DNA from: Pseudobutyrivibrio sp.
GTDB lineage: Bacteria; Bacillota; Clostridia; Lachnospirales; Lachnospiraceae
DNA length: 64,000 nt
NCBI GenBank assembly: GCA_024693775.1
Contig: JAILKL010000075.1
Location: 1-64,000, forward strand
Reading direction: 5' to 3'
Position numbers and translations under genes: made by a program. Shown here in pieces: positions 51,773 to 62,379 of the stretch. The notes under the pieces are model-generated. The model searched no databases. It saw only the letters and a list, made by a program, of their open reading frames with translations, and had not been told where the DNA came from. How positions within the stretch are numbered: the stretch's first letter is position 1; every line of letters starts with the position of its first letter.

Positions 51773-52861
51773 TTATTCATTTAAAACAAAGTCCATATAA
51801 ATAGGATTGTGATCCGAATATGCGAACTGAGTATCTAAAACTTTTGATTCCTCTACTGTAATATTTGAGGAAACAATAAATCCATCGATTGTCAGAACAA
51901 ATGAATCCTCGGAATAAGGAATATCAGCATTTCGACAGGATGGAACAGGATTTGATTTATCAATTGGTCCTACTACTGTAAAATCATCATCTAGCAAATC
52001 AACTGGAAATGGCTGCGCCCAGTTGTCGGCAGAATCGCTAGCTCCAAAGTATTCACTAGAATCTCCCAAAACATCCTTATTCATATCGCCACCAGCAATT
52101 ATATAATTGCCTTTTGCAAATTCCTCAGCCATATCCTCATTAAGCATTATCACTTGATTTTCAGCAGTGGAAGGATCTGTAGTATATGCAGATAAATGCA
52201 CATTATAGACAACTAGCTGCTTTCCATTTGATACATCAATATAGTTTTTTGAATAGCATCGGTCTAAATCAATGAGCTTTGAAAAGCCTTCTTCAATTGG
52301 AAGAGAGCGTCTTATGCTATTTTGGATAGTAAAGGTGGAAACAGTATATTCGCCAGCCTTTGATTTGCCGTGTGGCTGAGTAAGTGGGTACATTAAAAAT
52401 GGACTATCGTAGTTAATGGCAAAACTTGTTGAAGTATCTGGGAATCCATTTTGATTTAATACATTTGAAATAAGATCCTGCTCATTTACATGATATGATC
52501 TGGTAGAATCTAAATCCACTTCCTGAAACAGCATAATATCAGGATTTAATGTGGTAATTGCATTTGTGGAGCCGGTAATATTTTCGAAAACAGCATCCTT
52601 TGAATATGCCCATGATTCTGTGCCTCCATCCATAAAGAAGGAATAGTCCGCAGAATAAGCACCAAAGCCCAAATTGGCAGAGGATATCCTATAAGAATCA
52701 TTTGTATTGATAACATCCGTTAATCCATCCCCTATAACCTCCAAGGAAAGATTGTCTTCAATACGATAATATGCAGTAAGAACATAGGCAAAATAGCCTA
52801 CAATTATAACAATTAAAGCTATAAGAATTGCTAAAATAGCTTTTATTATTTTCTTCACCAT
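51773..52861 (-). CDS. Endonuclease/exonuclease/phosphatase family protein with N-terminal TM
   Basis: PDIMLFQEVDLDSTRSYHVNEQDLI; VYNVHLSAYT; IIAGGDMNKD; SDHNPIYMDFVL. Confidence 0.9.
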   Translation of the reverse strand: MVKKIIKAILAILIALIVIIVGYFAYVLTAYYRIEDNLSLEVIGDGLTDVINTNDSYRISSANLGFGAYSADYSFFMDGGTESWAYSKDAVFENITGSTNAITTLNPDIMLFQEVDLDSTRSYHVNEQDLISNVLNQNGFPDTSTSFAINYDSPFLMYPLTQPHGKSKAGEYTVSTFTIQNSIRRSLPIEEGFSKLIDLDRCYSKNYIDVSNGKQLVVYNVHLSAYTTDPSTAENQVIMLNEDMAEEFAKGNYIIAGGDMNKDVLGDSSEYFGASDSADNWAQPFPVDLLDDDFTVVGPIDKSNPVPSCRNADIPYSEDSFVLTIDGFIVSSNITVEESKVLDTQFAYSDHNPIYMDFVLNE

Positions 52862-52990
52862 ATGACCTCCTAGTATTTAAAAACTAGAATAATTTTATCA
52901 TATATATTATGTTTTTTATTATATTATAATTTAAATATTTTGTTAAAAAGCATATAATAGTAAAATAGAGTGGGCATATGGAGGAGAATA

Positions 52991-54223
52991 ATGTTAGACA
53001 GAATTAACGAATCACTAGAATCAAAGCTGAATTTTAAATACATACTTGCTCAGGGTTTGTATTGGATGATGGTTTGTGTATGTGTCAGCTTTGCCAGCGC
53101 ATATCTTACTGGCAAGGGCTACGGTACATTTGCAATAGGTTTTCTACTTGCAATTTCATTTTTAATCGCTGCTATACTTCAGCAAATCATCTCGATTTAT
53201 GCAGATAGTTCCACAAGGTTTAATGTAATCGATATTTTGGCCATTAGCGCCGCTATTTTATCAGTGGATATGATTATCGCAGCACTTACACCAAATAAAG
53301 GCTTTTGGGCAGGTTTTACATTTATAGTTGGAGCAGTAATTGCCACAATTATTCAACCATTTCTTAATGCACTTAATTTCCATTTAGAAAAATATAAAGT
53401 TAATATGAATTATGGTGTAGCCAGAGCAAATGGCTCGTTTTGCTTCTTTGTAGTCAGTCTTATAGCAGGTGCCTTAATTCAAAATATATCCGTAAATGCG
53501 GCGCCATTTATTGGCTTTATTGTTGCTGTATTATTTGTGGCAGTATTGTTTTGGATCAACACTGATTTAAAGAATAGTGGCATAGATATAGAAGATGAGT
53601 ATGACCCATTTGAGGTTCAGGAATCAAAAGGATTTTCAGTTTATGAAGCAATGGATTTCTTAAAGGCTCACAAAATGTTTTTCATCTTTTTGATTGGTAT
53701 GATGGGCTATTATTTTGGTCACATTATAGTAAATAATTTTTTGTATCAGATAGTTGTAAATGTTGGTGGAAATGCCAGCGACAATGGAGGATTGCTTGCT
53801 ATTCAGGCGATAGTAGAATTGCCGGCAATGATCTTTTTCTACAAGCTAAGAGATGTTTTTGGTAATAAAGCTTTACTTGCCTTTTCAGGTATTTTTTATG
53901 TAGTAAAAATATTCTTTACCGCCATTGCTACAACAGTCGGTATGCTTTACTTCAGTATGATTTTCCAGGCATTAGCCTTTGCTATTTTCATTCCAGCTTC
54001 AGTACATTTTGTAGATGAAATCATGGATAAAAAGGATGCAGTAAAGGGGCAGGGATTTGTCACAGTTGCTATGACAATTTCTCAGCTTTTAGCTAGTTTA
54101 CTTGGAGGTTTTATCATCAATATTAGCTCCGTAAATGCGGCCTTATGGTTTGGATTTATTCTTAGCATGGCAGGAGCTATTGTATCAGTTTATGGACTTG
54201 TCAGAATTAATTCGAAAAAATAA
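52991..54223 (+). CDS. MFS transporter
   Basis: 12-TM-like; start corrected to ATG after ggaggagaata. Confidence 0.8.
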   Translation: MLDRINESLESKLNFKYILAQGLYWMMVCVCVSFASAYLTGKGYGTFAIGFLLAISFLIAAILQQIISIYADSSTRFNVIDILAISAAILSVDMIIAALTPNKGFWAGFTFIVGAVIATIIQPFLNALNFHLEKYKVNMNYGVARANGSFCFFVVSLIAGALIQNISVNAAPFIGFIVAVLFVAVLFWINTDLKNSGIDIEDEYDPFEVQESKGFSVYEAMDFLKAHKMFFIFLIGMMGYYFGHIIVNNFLYQIVVNVGGNASDNGGLLAIQAIVELPAMIFFYKLRDVFGNKALLAFSGIFYVVKIFFTAIATTVGMLYFSMIFQALAFAIFIPASVHFVDEIMDKKDAVKGQGFVTVAMTISQLLASLLGGFIINISSVNAALWFGFILSMAGAIVSVYGLVRINSKK

Positions 54224-54293
54224 ATATATTAATAGATTTTTTATTTATTAATTGGTAAAATGAAATTAGGTTTAAAGATAAAAGGGAAATCAT

Positions 54294-54911
54294 ATGGCTA
54301 AATACAATATTGGTGGGGTTATCTTTAATGATGAAGCCAGTGCTAAAAAAGCCGCAAAAGAGCTTAAAGTTGTGGAGTATATTTTGGGTCAATTAAAGAC
54401 TGCAGATGAGGATGATGTCCTCAAGGTCTATAACAAATTATTGGATCAAAATCTTTTTACAACTGAAGTCGGTATCAGCTTTTTAGAACAGCTTCGTACA
54501 AATCTTTTAAGTTCAGGTAAATTTTCTGCAGATCAAATACGTGACGTACAAAAATCTACCGAAGAAACCATTTCAAACGAACCTAAAGAAATTTTCAAAG
54601 AAGATATATCCGATATTAAAGAAGAGAAAAAAATAGCCGATAAAAAAATTGGTAAAAAAACTAAGTCTTCCAAAAAAGAGCCCGTTGATTCCCAGGTCAA
54701 AAGACTTAGAATTGCCAATCGTTTTTTAATTGTGGCTTGCATTGCATTGTTATTGTGTGTATTGGGGATGTTTTATGTGAGCACAACAATTAACAGTCCA
54801 ACTATCTTAAACTATGAGGAGAAAATAGTGGACAAATATTCTTCCTGGGAGCAGCAGTTAACTGAACGTGAAAAGGCTGTTTCCGAAAGAGAAAAGCAAT
54901 TGGAACAATAA
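54294..54911 (+). CDS. Uncharacterised single-TM coiled-coil protein
   Basis: MAKYNIGGVIFNDEASAKKAAKELKVVEYILGQL...VYNKLLDQNLFTTEVGISFLEQLR; TM FLIVACIALLLCVLGMFYV; coiled-coil tail. Confidence 0.65.
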   Translation: MAKYNIGGVIFNDEASAKKAAKELKVVEYILGQLKTADEDDVLKVYNKLLDQNLFTTEVGISFLEQLRTNLLSSGKFSADQIRDVQKSTEETISNEPKEIFKEDISDIKEEKKIADKKIGKKTKSSKKEPVDSQVKRLRIANRFLIVACIALLLCVLGMFYVSTTINSPTILNYEEKIVDKYSSWEQQLTEREKAVSEREKQLEQ

Positions 54912-54941
54912 CAATATTATTTCAAGGATGGGGTAGATGTT

Positions 54942-55631
54942 ATGGCTAAAAACAAAATTCTTGTGGCTGACGATGAGAGCAGAATGAGAAAGTTAATTAA
55001 GGATTACTTAGTTAGAGAAGATTACGAGGTAGTTGAGGCAGAAAACGGCGAACAAGCGCTTGATATGTTCTATATGGATAGTGATATTTCACTAATCATT
55101 CTAGACGTTATGATGCCAAAGGTAGATGGATTCGCTGTATTAAAGGAAATCAGAGAGACTTCATCTATTCCAATTTTAATGCTCACAGCAAAGGGCGAAG
55201 AAAATGATGTCCTTAATGGATTTGAATTAGGTGCTGATGAGTACATCAACAAACCTTTCTCACCAAAGATTCTTATGGCTCGAGTTAATGCCGTACTACG
55301 CAGAAGCGTAGATGAAGCAATAGGCAAGAAGGTTGTCGAGGCCGGTGGTATCCAGCTTGATGTGGATGCTCACGTTGCTACAAACGACGGCACACCGGTT
55401 GAACTTTCAGTTAAAGAATTCGAACTTCTATATTATTTTATCAACAACGAGGGAATTGCATTATCTAGAGAGAAGATTCTTAATCATGTCTGGGATTATG
55501 ATTACTTCGGTGATGCAAGAACCATCGATACTCACGTTAAAAAGCTTCGTAGTAAACTAGATGATAAGGGCAATTATATTAAGACTATTTGGGGCATGGG
55601 GTATAAATTTGAAGTTGATGCGCAAGTCTAA
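54942..55631 (+). CDS. OmpR/PhoB-family response regulator
   Basis: KILVADDESRMRKLIKDYL; IILDVMMPKVDGFAVL; winged-helix HVWDYDYFGDARTIDTHVKKLRSKL. Confidence 0.96.
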   Translation: MAKNKILVADDESRMRKLIKDYLVREDYEVVEAENGEQALDMFYMDSDISLIILDVMMPKVDGFAVLKEIRETSSIPILMLTAKGEENDVLNGFELGADEYINKPFSPKILMARVNAVLRRSVDEAIGKKVVEAGGIQLDVDAHVATNDGTPVELSVKEFELLYYFINNEGIALSREKILNHVWDYDYFGDARTIDTHVKKLRSKLDDKGNYIKTIWGMGYKFEVDAQV

Positions 55632-57120
55632 TAAGATTAATCGCCAAATAGTAGGCTTAGTAGCAGTAGCAGTATTTATTGCATTATTCATCTGCTTTCT
55701 ACTAAACGCCTACTTTTTAGGCGATTTTTATTTGTCTAATAAAAAATCTGATATGAAGAAGCTTTTTGCGGAGCTCCAGACAAGATGTGAAGAAGATGCT
55801 CTGTATGGCGATGAGTATAATCTAGAACTATATAAAAATTTTGAAACAAAGGGCGTTGCTTGCTTGATTGCAAAATCAGATGGCTCACCTGTTTTCTCGA
55901 CAGATTCAGATCCCGAATCCTTGGTTGATCAATTGGATTACACCATGTTTACTCAGAATGAATCTGAATTCTCTTTAAAGCCAAACAAAAACTATAAGAT
56001 TTTTACACAGAAATATCCTGAGCTTGATGCTGATTATTTGATTTTAATCGGCTTTCTTTCTGATGGAAATGTGGTCTATTTAAGAAGCTCTGTAGATTTA
56101 ATTGAAAATACTGCCAGCAGTAGTAAGCTATTTTGCTTTTTAAGCTATATATTTGCAATTGTATTAGCTGTGTTAATTAGCCAAATATTAGTTGCTCGAT
56201 TTACTAGACCGCTGTTTGACATTATCGAAATTACGAAGCGTATTTCTAATTTTGATTTTGATGCTAAATACAAGCCACAGCCTATATATAATGAGCTAGA
56301 TGATTTGGGTGAGCATATAACAGAAATGTCCACCACCTTAAAGCGCGCTATTAATCAGCTACGATCTGCAAATGATCGTCTTCAAAAGGATTTGGAAATC
56401 AGAGAAGAGACAGAAAATATGCGTAAGGAATTTGTCTCAAATGTTTCCCACGAATTAAAAACTCCAATCGCCTTGATTCAAGGATATGCCGAAGGCTTAC
56501 AAGAAGGCATAATGGACGACGAAAACAGCAGACAGATTTATCTTGATGTAATATTAGATGAGGCAAACAAGATGAATCGTTTGGTTCGTGAAATGCTTAT
56601 CTTAAATCAGCTTGAGGCTGGACAGATGAACATGGATCTAGCTGATTTTAATGTGACAGAAATGATTGATAGTGTTGTAGAAAACAACAAACTTTATTTT
56701 ACAGCGCAAAATATCAGCTATCAATTCATTAACAAAGAAGATTGTATTGTAAAAGCGGATGAATTCTTGGTTGAACAGGTTGTTACAAACTTTATCAGTA
56801 ACGCTATTCATTATGTAATGAATGAGAACGTAATCACAGTTAGATATGAATTCGCGAAAAAGGGAAAAGTTCGAATAATTGTATTCAATTCCGGAAATAA
56901 CATCGCTAAAAAGGATATTAAACATATTTGGGAAAAATTCTACAAAGCTGATAAGGCTAGAAGTCGAGAATATGGCGGAAGTGGTATCGGTCTTTCAGTT
57001 GTTAAAGCAACTATGGATTTATTACACGAAAAATTCGGTGTGGAGAATTTGTCAAACGGAGTTGAGTTTTGGTTTGAGTTAACTTTGGCAAAAGACACAA
57101 AAAACAAACAAAATTCATAG
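55618..57120 (+). CDS. Sensor histidine kinase (HAMP, HisKA, HATPase_c)
   Basis: EFVSNVSHELKTPIALIQGYAEGL; YGGSGIGLSVVKATMDLL; overlaps the response regulator stop. Confidence 0.95.
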   Translation: MRKSNKINRQIVGLVAVAVFIALFICFLLNAYFLGDFYLSNKKSDMKKLFAELQTRCEEDALYGDEYNLELYKNFETKGVACLIAKSDGSPVFSTDSDPESLVDQLDYTMFTQNESEFSLKPNKNYKIFTQKYPELDADYLILIGFLSDGNVVYLRSSVDLIENTASSSKLFCFLSYIFAIVLAVLISQILVARFTRPLFDIIEITKRISNFDFDAKYKPQPIYNELDDLGEHITEMSTTLKRAINQLRSANDRLQKDLEIREETENMRKEFVSNVSHELKTPIALIQGYAEGLQEGIMDDENSRQIYLDVILDEANKMNRLVREMLILNQLEAGQMNMDLADFNVTEMIDSVVENNKLYFTAQNISYQFINKEDCIVKADEFLVEQVVTNFISNAIHYVMNENVITVRYEFAKKGKVRIIVFNSGNNIAKKDIKHIWEKFYKADKARSREYGGSGIGLSVVKATMDLLHEKFGVENLSNGVEFWFELTLAKDTKNKQNS

Positions 57121-57203
57121 AATTTTCTGAATTTATTTATTGAAGATTGCCCATATTAATGCTAACATACTATCAATGATTGGTTTATTTATGAGGAGTC
57201 TAC

Positions 57204-57983
57204 ATGAAAATTAAAAGAACGATGCTTTTAATTTCAATAGTTAGTTTTTCTCTACTTTCAACCGGTTGCGGCACACCTCTTTTTGTTATGACAGAAGATG
57301 AAGAGGCGGTCATTACTATGTACGCTGCTAGTATGGTCAGTAAATTCAACAAAAATCAGACCATAGGAGTCGCCAATGCACGTATTCGAGAAGGCGAACT
57401 TGACGAGGCTTATGGACTCGCACCTGATTCAGAAGAAGAATCAACGGAACCTGAAGTAACGGATGATGAAAATATCTCCGAAGAACCTCAGATTGATCCT
57501 GAAACTGGAGAAACAATTGCAGTTGAAGACGAGACTGGTGAAGAAACAGCAGAGGAAACTGAGTCTGCAGATGCAGGTTATTCCTTCACAGACGCTATCG
57601 GCATCGAAGGAATGGAATTTACATGCTCAGATTTTAACGTTTCAGATGAATTTAAACCATCTTCGGCCTTCGTATTAACGCAGGTTAGCGGTAAAAAATA
57701 TGTTGTTCTTAATATTAAGGGCACTAACACAAGTGATAGCAGCATAAATTTCAAGGATTTAGGTTCTAGAAAATTTTCACTATCTATTAATGGAGGCTCC
57801 GCTGAGCAAACGCAATATACTCCATTATCAAACGACTTATCTACATTTGACGGGACAATAAAAGCAGGTGATTCAAAATCATTTGTACTAGTATTTTTGT
57901 TTAGTAACTCTACTGTTGAAGATATATCCTCAATTCAGTTAAATGTTTCTGATGGGGATCAAACACGAGGGACTACCATATAA
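57204..57983 (+). CDS. Lipoprotein of unknown function (DUF5067/DUF4352-like beta-sandwich)
   Basis: Lipobox LLSTGCG; Glu-rich linker; YVVLNIKGTNTSDSSINF...GTIKAGDSKSFVLVFLF. Confidence 0.7.
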   Translation: MKIKRTMLLISIVSFSLLSTGCGTPLFVMTEDEEAVITMYAASMVSKFNKNQTIGVANARIREGELDEAYGLAPDSEEESTEPEVTDDENISEEPQIDPETGETIAVEDETGEETAEETESADAGYSFTDAIGIEGMEFTCSDFNVSDEFKPSSAFVLTQVSGKKYVVLNIKGTNTSDSSINFKDLGSRKFSLSINGGSAEQTQYTPLSNDLSTFDGTIKAGDSKSFVLVFLFSNSTVEDISSIQLNVSDGDQTRGTTI

Positions 57984-58015
57984 ATCAATATTGATTTAAA
58001 TGAGAGGAGATTTGC

Positions 58016-58939
58016 ATGGATACTAATATTTTATTGGAATCAGGTACTAATGAGCTGGAGGTTCTCGAGTTCAAGGTTGGCAATAATTTTTATGGAATTA
58101 ACGTTGCCAAGATAAGGGAAATTTTGTTATATCAGCAGGTTACTCCATTGCCAAACGCACATCCTTGTATCGAAGGAATTTTCATGCCACGTGATATTAT
58201 GATTTCTGTTATTTCGTTGCATAAATGCTTGGGTATCGAAGATAATTCTGATACTGACGGATTATTCATTATCACAAATTTCAATAGCCTAAATACAGCT
58301 TTCCATGTAGATGAGGTTCTTGGTATTCATCGTGTATCTTGGGAAGATATTATAAAGCCAGACGCAACAATTTCTTCTGATGAATCTGGTGTTTCAACTG
58401 GTGTTATCAAACTAGAGGATAGATTGGTTGTTATTCTTGATTTTGAGAAAATCGTTACAGATATCAATCCAGAAACTGGTCTTAAAGTATCTGAGATGGA
58501 TGATTACGAGACAAAGGATCGAAGCAAATCACCTATTATGCTTGCTGAGGATTCGCCACTTCTTTCAAAGCTTATTGTTGAGTGCTTAAAGAAGGCTGGC
58601 TATACAAATCTTATTGTAAATATGAATGGACAGGAAGCTTGGGATAAGCTAGTTCAGTTCCATAAGAATGGTACAGTTTTAAATGATGTTCATTTGATTA
58701 TTACAGATATTGAGATGCCATTGATGGATGGTCATCGCCTCACAAAGCTAGTTAAAGAAAATGATACATTAAAGAATATACCAGTAATTATTTTCTCATC
58801 TCTTATTAATGACGAGATTCGTAGAAAGGGCGAAAGCTTAGGCGCAGATGCCCAGCTTACAAAGCCTGAAATTGGTAAGCTAATCACTGTAGTTGATGAG
58901 TTAGTTGCTAAATATGAAAGCTCAAGAAAAGGTCAATAA
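58016..58939 (+). CDS. cheV: Chemotaxis protein CheV (CheW + receiver)
   Basis: FKVGNNFYGINVAKIREIL (CheW); SPIMLAEDSPLLSKLIVECLKKAGY...LIITDIEMPLMDGH (REC). Confidence 0.93.
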   Translation: MDTNILLESGTNELEVLEFKVGNNFYGINVAKIREILLYQQVTPLPNAHPCIEGIFMPRDIMISVISLHKCLGIEDNSDTDGLFIITNFNSLNTAFHVDEVLGIHRVSWEDIIKPDATISSDESGVSTGVIKLEDRLVVILDFEKIVTDINPETGLKVSEMDDYETKDRSKSPIMLAEDSPLLSKLIVECLKKAGYTNLIVNMNGQEAWDKLVQFHKNGTVLNDVHLIITDIEMPLMDGHRLTKLVKENDTLKNIPVIIFSSLINDEIRRKGESLGADAQLTKPEIGKLITVVDELVAKYESSRKGQ

Positions 58940-58949
58940 TTAAAACTTT

Positions 58950-58980
58950 AAAAGGGGTGTGAAATTTTCACATCCCTTTA
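58950..58980 (+). terminator. Terminator
   Basis: aaaggggtgtgaaa-ttttcacatcccttt. Confidence 0.8.
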
Positions 58981-59026
58981 TTAGGTTATAGCGGGTTTTT
59001 ATCACATCCAAAGGGGAGGATGCCAT

Positions 59027-60889
59027 ATGTCTCAGTCAGAAGACTACTTAGATGGACTACTAAATTCAATAAATAAAGCTAAGACTGATGCAGTGCAGGG
59101 ACAGGAAAATGCCCAAAAGGTCCAGCAGGAAATTGTGGAGAGCAGAAAAAATATTGCTCCAGAAGAAGATTTCTTTACTGCAACTGGTATTACTAGCACG
59201 CCAAAGCGTCGTAAAAGCTCTCATCCATATCTCAGAAAGGTTCTTTCTGAGGATGACTTTTTGCGGGAATTTGAGGAAGAAATATCTGCCGAAGATACAG
59301 ATGCTTTCATAGAATCCTTTGAACAGGAAATTGATGAGGAAGAACGTATTTTCCAGGAAACTGGCGAATTACAAACAACAGACAGCACTGTTGATGCTCT
59401 TTTAGATAATATAAATGCGGTCGTAGATACTGCCACAAATGCCCTTGAAGAGGATGATACTCCTGAAGAAGAGCCTGAATCAAATGATGTGGATTTATCT
59501 GTTGAGGATCCTATAGAAGAAAATGATTCTGAAGCTTCTTTACAGGAGGATGACATAGATAACTCAGACAACATTGATGCAAAGGTTTCTGAGGACGGAG
59601 AGGTTAATACTCTATTAGACGAAGATTTATCTGCATTATTTGAAAATATGGATGAGCCTGAGGTTACTCCAATAGATGAGGATTCTGAAGATACTGGTGC
59701 TGAAGCTGAAGAAGCCGAGGAGGATGACTTTGGATTTTCTTTAGATGATGCAATAGATGAATCAGGGGAGGAAGAGCCTTTAGATGATTCTCTAAAGGAA
59801 TTCTTACCAGATGAAATGGATGCACTTGATGCTGCCGAATACGGCGAAGGTGAAGAGCCAGATTTATCTGGTGACGGAGATTTAGATTTAGAAAATCTGT
59901 TAGGTGATGACGAAGATTTATTAGATATACAGTCTCTATTAAATGGAGATGAAGAGGGAGCCGAAGCTGGCGATATAGATGAATCAGCTGAAGGTGGAGA
60001 CGAGGCCGAGGAAGAAGACGGCAAAGATAAAAAGAAAAAGAAGAAAAAAGATAAAAAGGAAAAGGGTGAGAAAAAACCAAATCCTATTATCAGTAAGCTT
60101 CTATTAATTCTATTTGGTCCACCTGATGAGGATGAGCTAGCTGAAATGGCTGCGGCAGAAGCAGCTAAAAATGCTCCACCTGCTGAGATTACCTATGACG
60201 AGGATGGCAATCCTATTGTCCCAGAGGGAGCCGAAGAAGGCGGTAAAAAGAAAAAGAAAAAAGAAAAGAAAGAAAAGCCACCTAAGGAAAAGAAGGAGAA
60301 AAAGGAGAAACCACCAAAGCCTCCTAAGCCTAAAAAAGAGAAAAAACCAAAGGAACCAGATAATTCTCCAAAAATTCCTATTTCCATTATTGCTACTTTT
60401 TTGGTATTATCTATATCAATAATTGGTGTAGTTGTTGTGGGAATGAATTACATGGGCATTCAGCGACATACGGCACAGGCCAGAGAGCTATTTGAGAATC
60501 ACGATTACATCTTAGCTTATGAAAAGCTAAATGGCTTAAATCTTACAAGCGAAGAAGATGTTTTAATGCGTAATCAGGCTCGTACTCTTGCCGACGTGCA
60601 ACAATGTCAAAATAAATATGATGCCTTTATTCAGTATGAATTATATGATGTAGCGTTAGACTCATTAATTATCGGTATTGGCCGTTACGAAGAATACAAA
60701 GAAGCAGCTATTGAATACGGTATTCAGGAGGAGTATGACGCATATGGAGATGCTTTTGTTTCTGAGCTAAACGAACAATTTGGTTTATCAAAGGAGGAAG
60801 CTTTAGCAATTTACAATCAATCAAATAGACACTACTACACTGTGGAACTAAGAAAAGTGCTTATAAAGTTAGGACTAGAGGAAAAATGA
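59027..60889 (+). CDS. Large charged single-TM protein: acidic N-terminus, Lys/Pro-rich segment, TM, helical C-terminal domain
   Basis: 620 aa; D/E-rich ~60-320, KKKKKKEKKEKPPKEKKEKKEKPPKPPKPKKEKKPKEP, TM IPISIIATFLVLSISIIGVVVVGMNYM. Confidence 0.7.
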   Translation: MSQSEDYLDGLLNSINKAKTDAVQGQENAQKVQQEIVESRKNIAPEEDFFTATGITSTPKRRKSSHPYLRKVLSEDDFLREFEEEISAEDTDAFIESFEQEIDEEERIFQETGELQTTDSTVDALLDNINAVVDTATNALEEDDTPEEEPESNDVDLSVEDPIEENDSEASLQEDDIDNSDNIDAKVSEDGEVNTLLDEDLSALFENMDEPEVTPIDEDSEDTGAEAEEAEEDDFGFSLDDAIDESGEEEPLDDSLKEFLPDEMDALDAAEYGEGEEPDLSGDGDLDLENLLGDDEDLLDIQSLLNGDEEGAEAGDIDESAEGGDEAEEEDGKDKKKKKKKDKKEKGEKKPNPIISKLLLILFGPPDEDELAEMAAAEAAKNAPPAEITYDEDGNPIVPEGAEEGGKKKKKKEKKEKPPKEKKEKKEKPPKPPKPKKEKKPKEPDNSPKIPISIIATFLVLSISIIGVVVVGMNYMGIQRHTAQARELFENHDYILAYEKLNGLNLTSEEDVLMRNQARTLADVQQCQNKYDAFIQYELYDVALDSLIIGIGRYEEYKEAAIEYGIQEEYDAYGDAFVSELNEQFGLSKEEALAIYNQSNRHYYTVELRKVLIKLGLEEK

Positions 60890-61491
60890 TAGCGATACTT
60901 GATTATGATGCAGGAAACATTAAGAGTGTAGAAAAAGCTTTTAAAATCCTTGGTGAGGATACTGTCCTCACCAGGGATTTTGCTGTAATTAAAAAGGCGG
61001 ACAGGGTGGTTTTGCCTGGGGTTGGTTCCTTTGCCGATGCCATGAATCACCTAAAAAAATATGAGCTAGACAAGGCAATCAAAGAATTTGTGGCAACTGG
61101 AAAGCCATTTCTTGGCATTTGCCTAGGATTGCAGCTTTTATTTGAAAGCAGTGAAGAATCCGAGGGGGTAGAAGGCCTTAATATTCTTCCTGGAAAGGTA
61201 ATACGTATTCCCGATAATGCTGGCTTAAAGGTACCACATATCGGATGGAATTCATTAGATTTTCCTAACAAGGGACGTCTATTCTCCGGAATTGATGAAG
61301 GGGCCTTTGTATATTTCGTCCATTCCTATTATTTGCAGGCTAAGGACCCATCCATTGTCACAGCCACCACGGAATATGGAGTAAACATCCATGCATCAGT
61401 AGAAAAGGATAATGTTTTTGCCTGCCAGTTCCATCCAGAAAAATCTTCATCAGTGGGACTAAAGATACTTGAAAACTTCGCAAAGATCTAA
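60886..61491 (+). CDS. hisH: Imidazole glycerol phosphate synthase subunit HisH
   Basis: IAILDYDAGNIKSVEKAF; VVLPGVGSFADAM; FLGICLGLQLLFE; CQFHPEKSS. Confidence 0.97.
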   Translation: MIAILDYDAGNIKSVEKAFKILGEDTVLTRDFAVIKKADRVVLPGVGSFADAMNHLKKYELDKAIKEFVATGKPFLGICLGLQLLFESSEESEGVEGLNILPGKVIRIPDNAGLKVPHIGWNSLDFPNKGRLFSGIDEGAFVYFVHSYYLQAKDPSIVTATTEYGVNIHASVEKDNVFACQFHPEKSSSVGLKILENFAKI

Positions 61492-61509
61492 TATGTATTA
61501 GGAGAGAAT

Positions 61510-62271
61510 ATGTTTACTAAAAGAATTATTCCATGTCTAGATGTAAAGGATGGACGTGTTGTTAAGGGAGTAAATTTTGTTGATTTGCGTGATGCAGGAG
61601 ATCCTGTTGAAATAGCAGCAGCCTATGATAAGGCTGGAGCTGATGAGGTGGTTTTCTTAGATATCACTGCATCCTCAGACCATAGAAATACCGTTGTAGA
61701 TATGGTTAGACGCGTGGCTGAGCAGGTTTTTATTCCATTTACTGTTGGAGGCGGTATCAGAACGGTAGAGGATTTTAAAGCTCTGCTTCGAGAGGGCGCT
61801 GATAAAATCTCTGTAAACTCTGCAGCAATAGACAATCCTACATTAATCAGTGAAGCTGCTGATAAATTTGGTAGCCAATGTGTTGTAGTTGCTATTGATG
61901 CAAAAAAAAGAGCTGATGGCTCTGGATTTAATATCTATAAGCATGGCGGAAGACTAGATTGTGGTATTGATGCCGTTGAGTGGGCCCTTAAAGCTGAAAA
62001 ATTAGGTGCAGGCGAAATACTTCTAACCTCTATGGATCAGGATGGTACAAAGGCAGGCTTTGACTTGGAGCTTACTAGAGCAATTTCAGATGCTGTAAAT
62101 ATTCCTGTCATAGCATCCGGTGGAGCAGGAGAAAAAAAGCATTTCTTAGACGCACTCACAGTGGGCGGAGCAGATGCAGCTCTTGCAGCTTCGTTGTTCC
62201 ACTACAAAGAGCTTGAAATTAATGATTTAAAAAAATATCTTCGAGATGCAAAGGTTCCAGTTAGACTCTAA
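61510..62271 (+). CDS. hisF: Imidazole glycerol phosphate synthase subunit HisF
   Basis: [55 protein letters not shown]. Confidence 0.98.
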   Translation: MFTKRIIPCLDVKDGRVVKGVNFVDLRDAGDPVEIAAAYDKAGADEVVFLDITASSDHRNTVVDMVRRVAEQVFIPFTVGGGIRTVEDFKALLREGADKISVNSAAIDNPTLISEAADKFGSQCVVVAIDAKKRADGSGFNIYKHGGRLDCGIDAVEWALKAEKLGAGEILLTSMDQDGTKAGFDLELTRAISDAVNIPVIASGGAGEKKHFLDALTVGGADAALAASLFHYKELEINDLKKYLRDAKVPVRL

Positions 62272-62282
62272 CTGGAACCTTT
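62250..62282 (+). terminator. Hairpin overlapping the hisF stop codon
   Basis: aaggttccagttaga/tctaactggaacctt followed by taac. Confidence 0.6.
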
Positions 62283-62379
62283 AACAATTTAAACACATAT
62301 AAAGAGTATTATACTAACAGGTATAACTATGTGGAGACATAATGCCATGGATGGTTAGTGTATCAAAGGAGTGATTAAT

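Noticed and set aside
59221-60024. 267 aa Ser-rich ORF on the minus strand
   Set aside because: Antisense shadow of the D/E-rich coding region (GAA/GAT codons read as Ser-rich); the plus-strand gene has RBS and domain structure.
59664-60080. 138 aa His/Leu-rich minus-strand ORF
   Set aside because: Another shadow frame of the same acidic repeat-like region.
60010-60360. aaaaag-rich stretch as a simple-sequence repeat or slippage element
   Set aside because: Explained by Lys-rich coding sequence in an intact ORF; purity too low to call a microsatellite.
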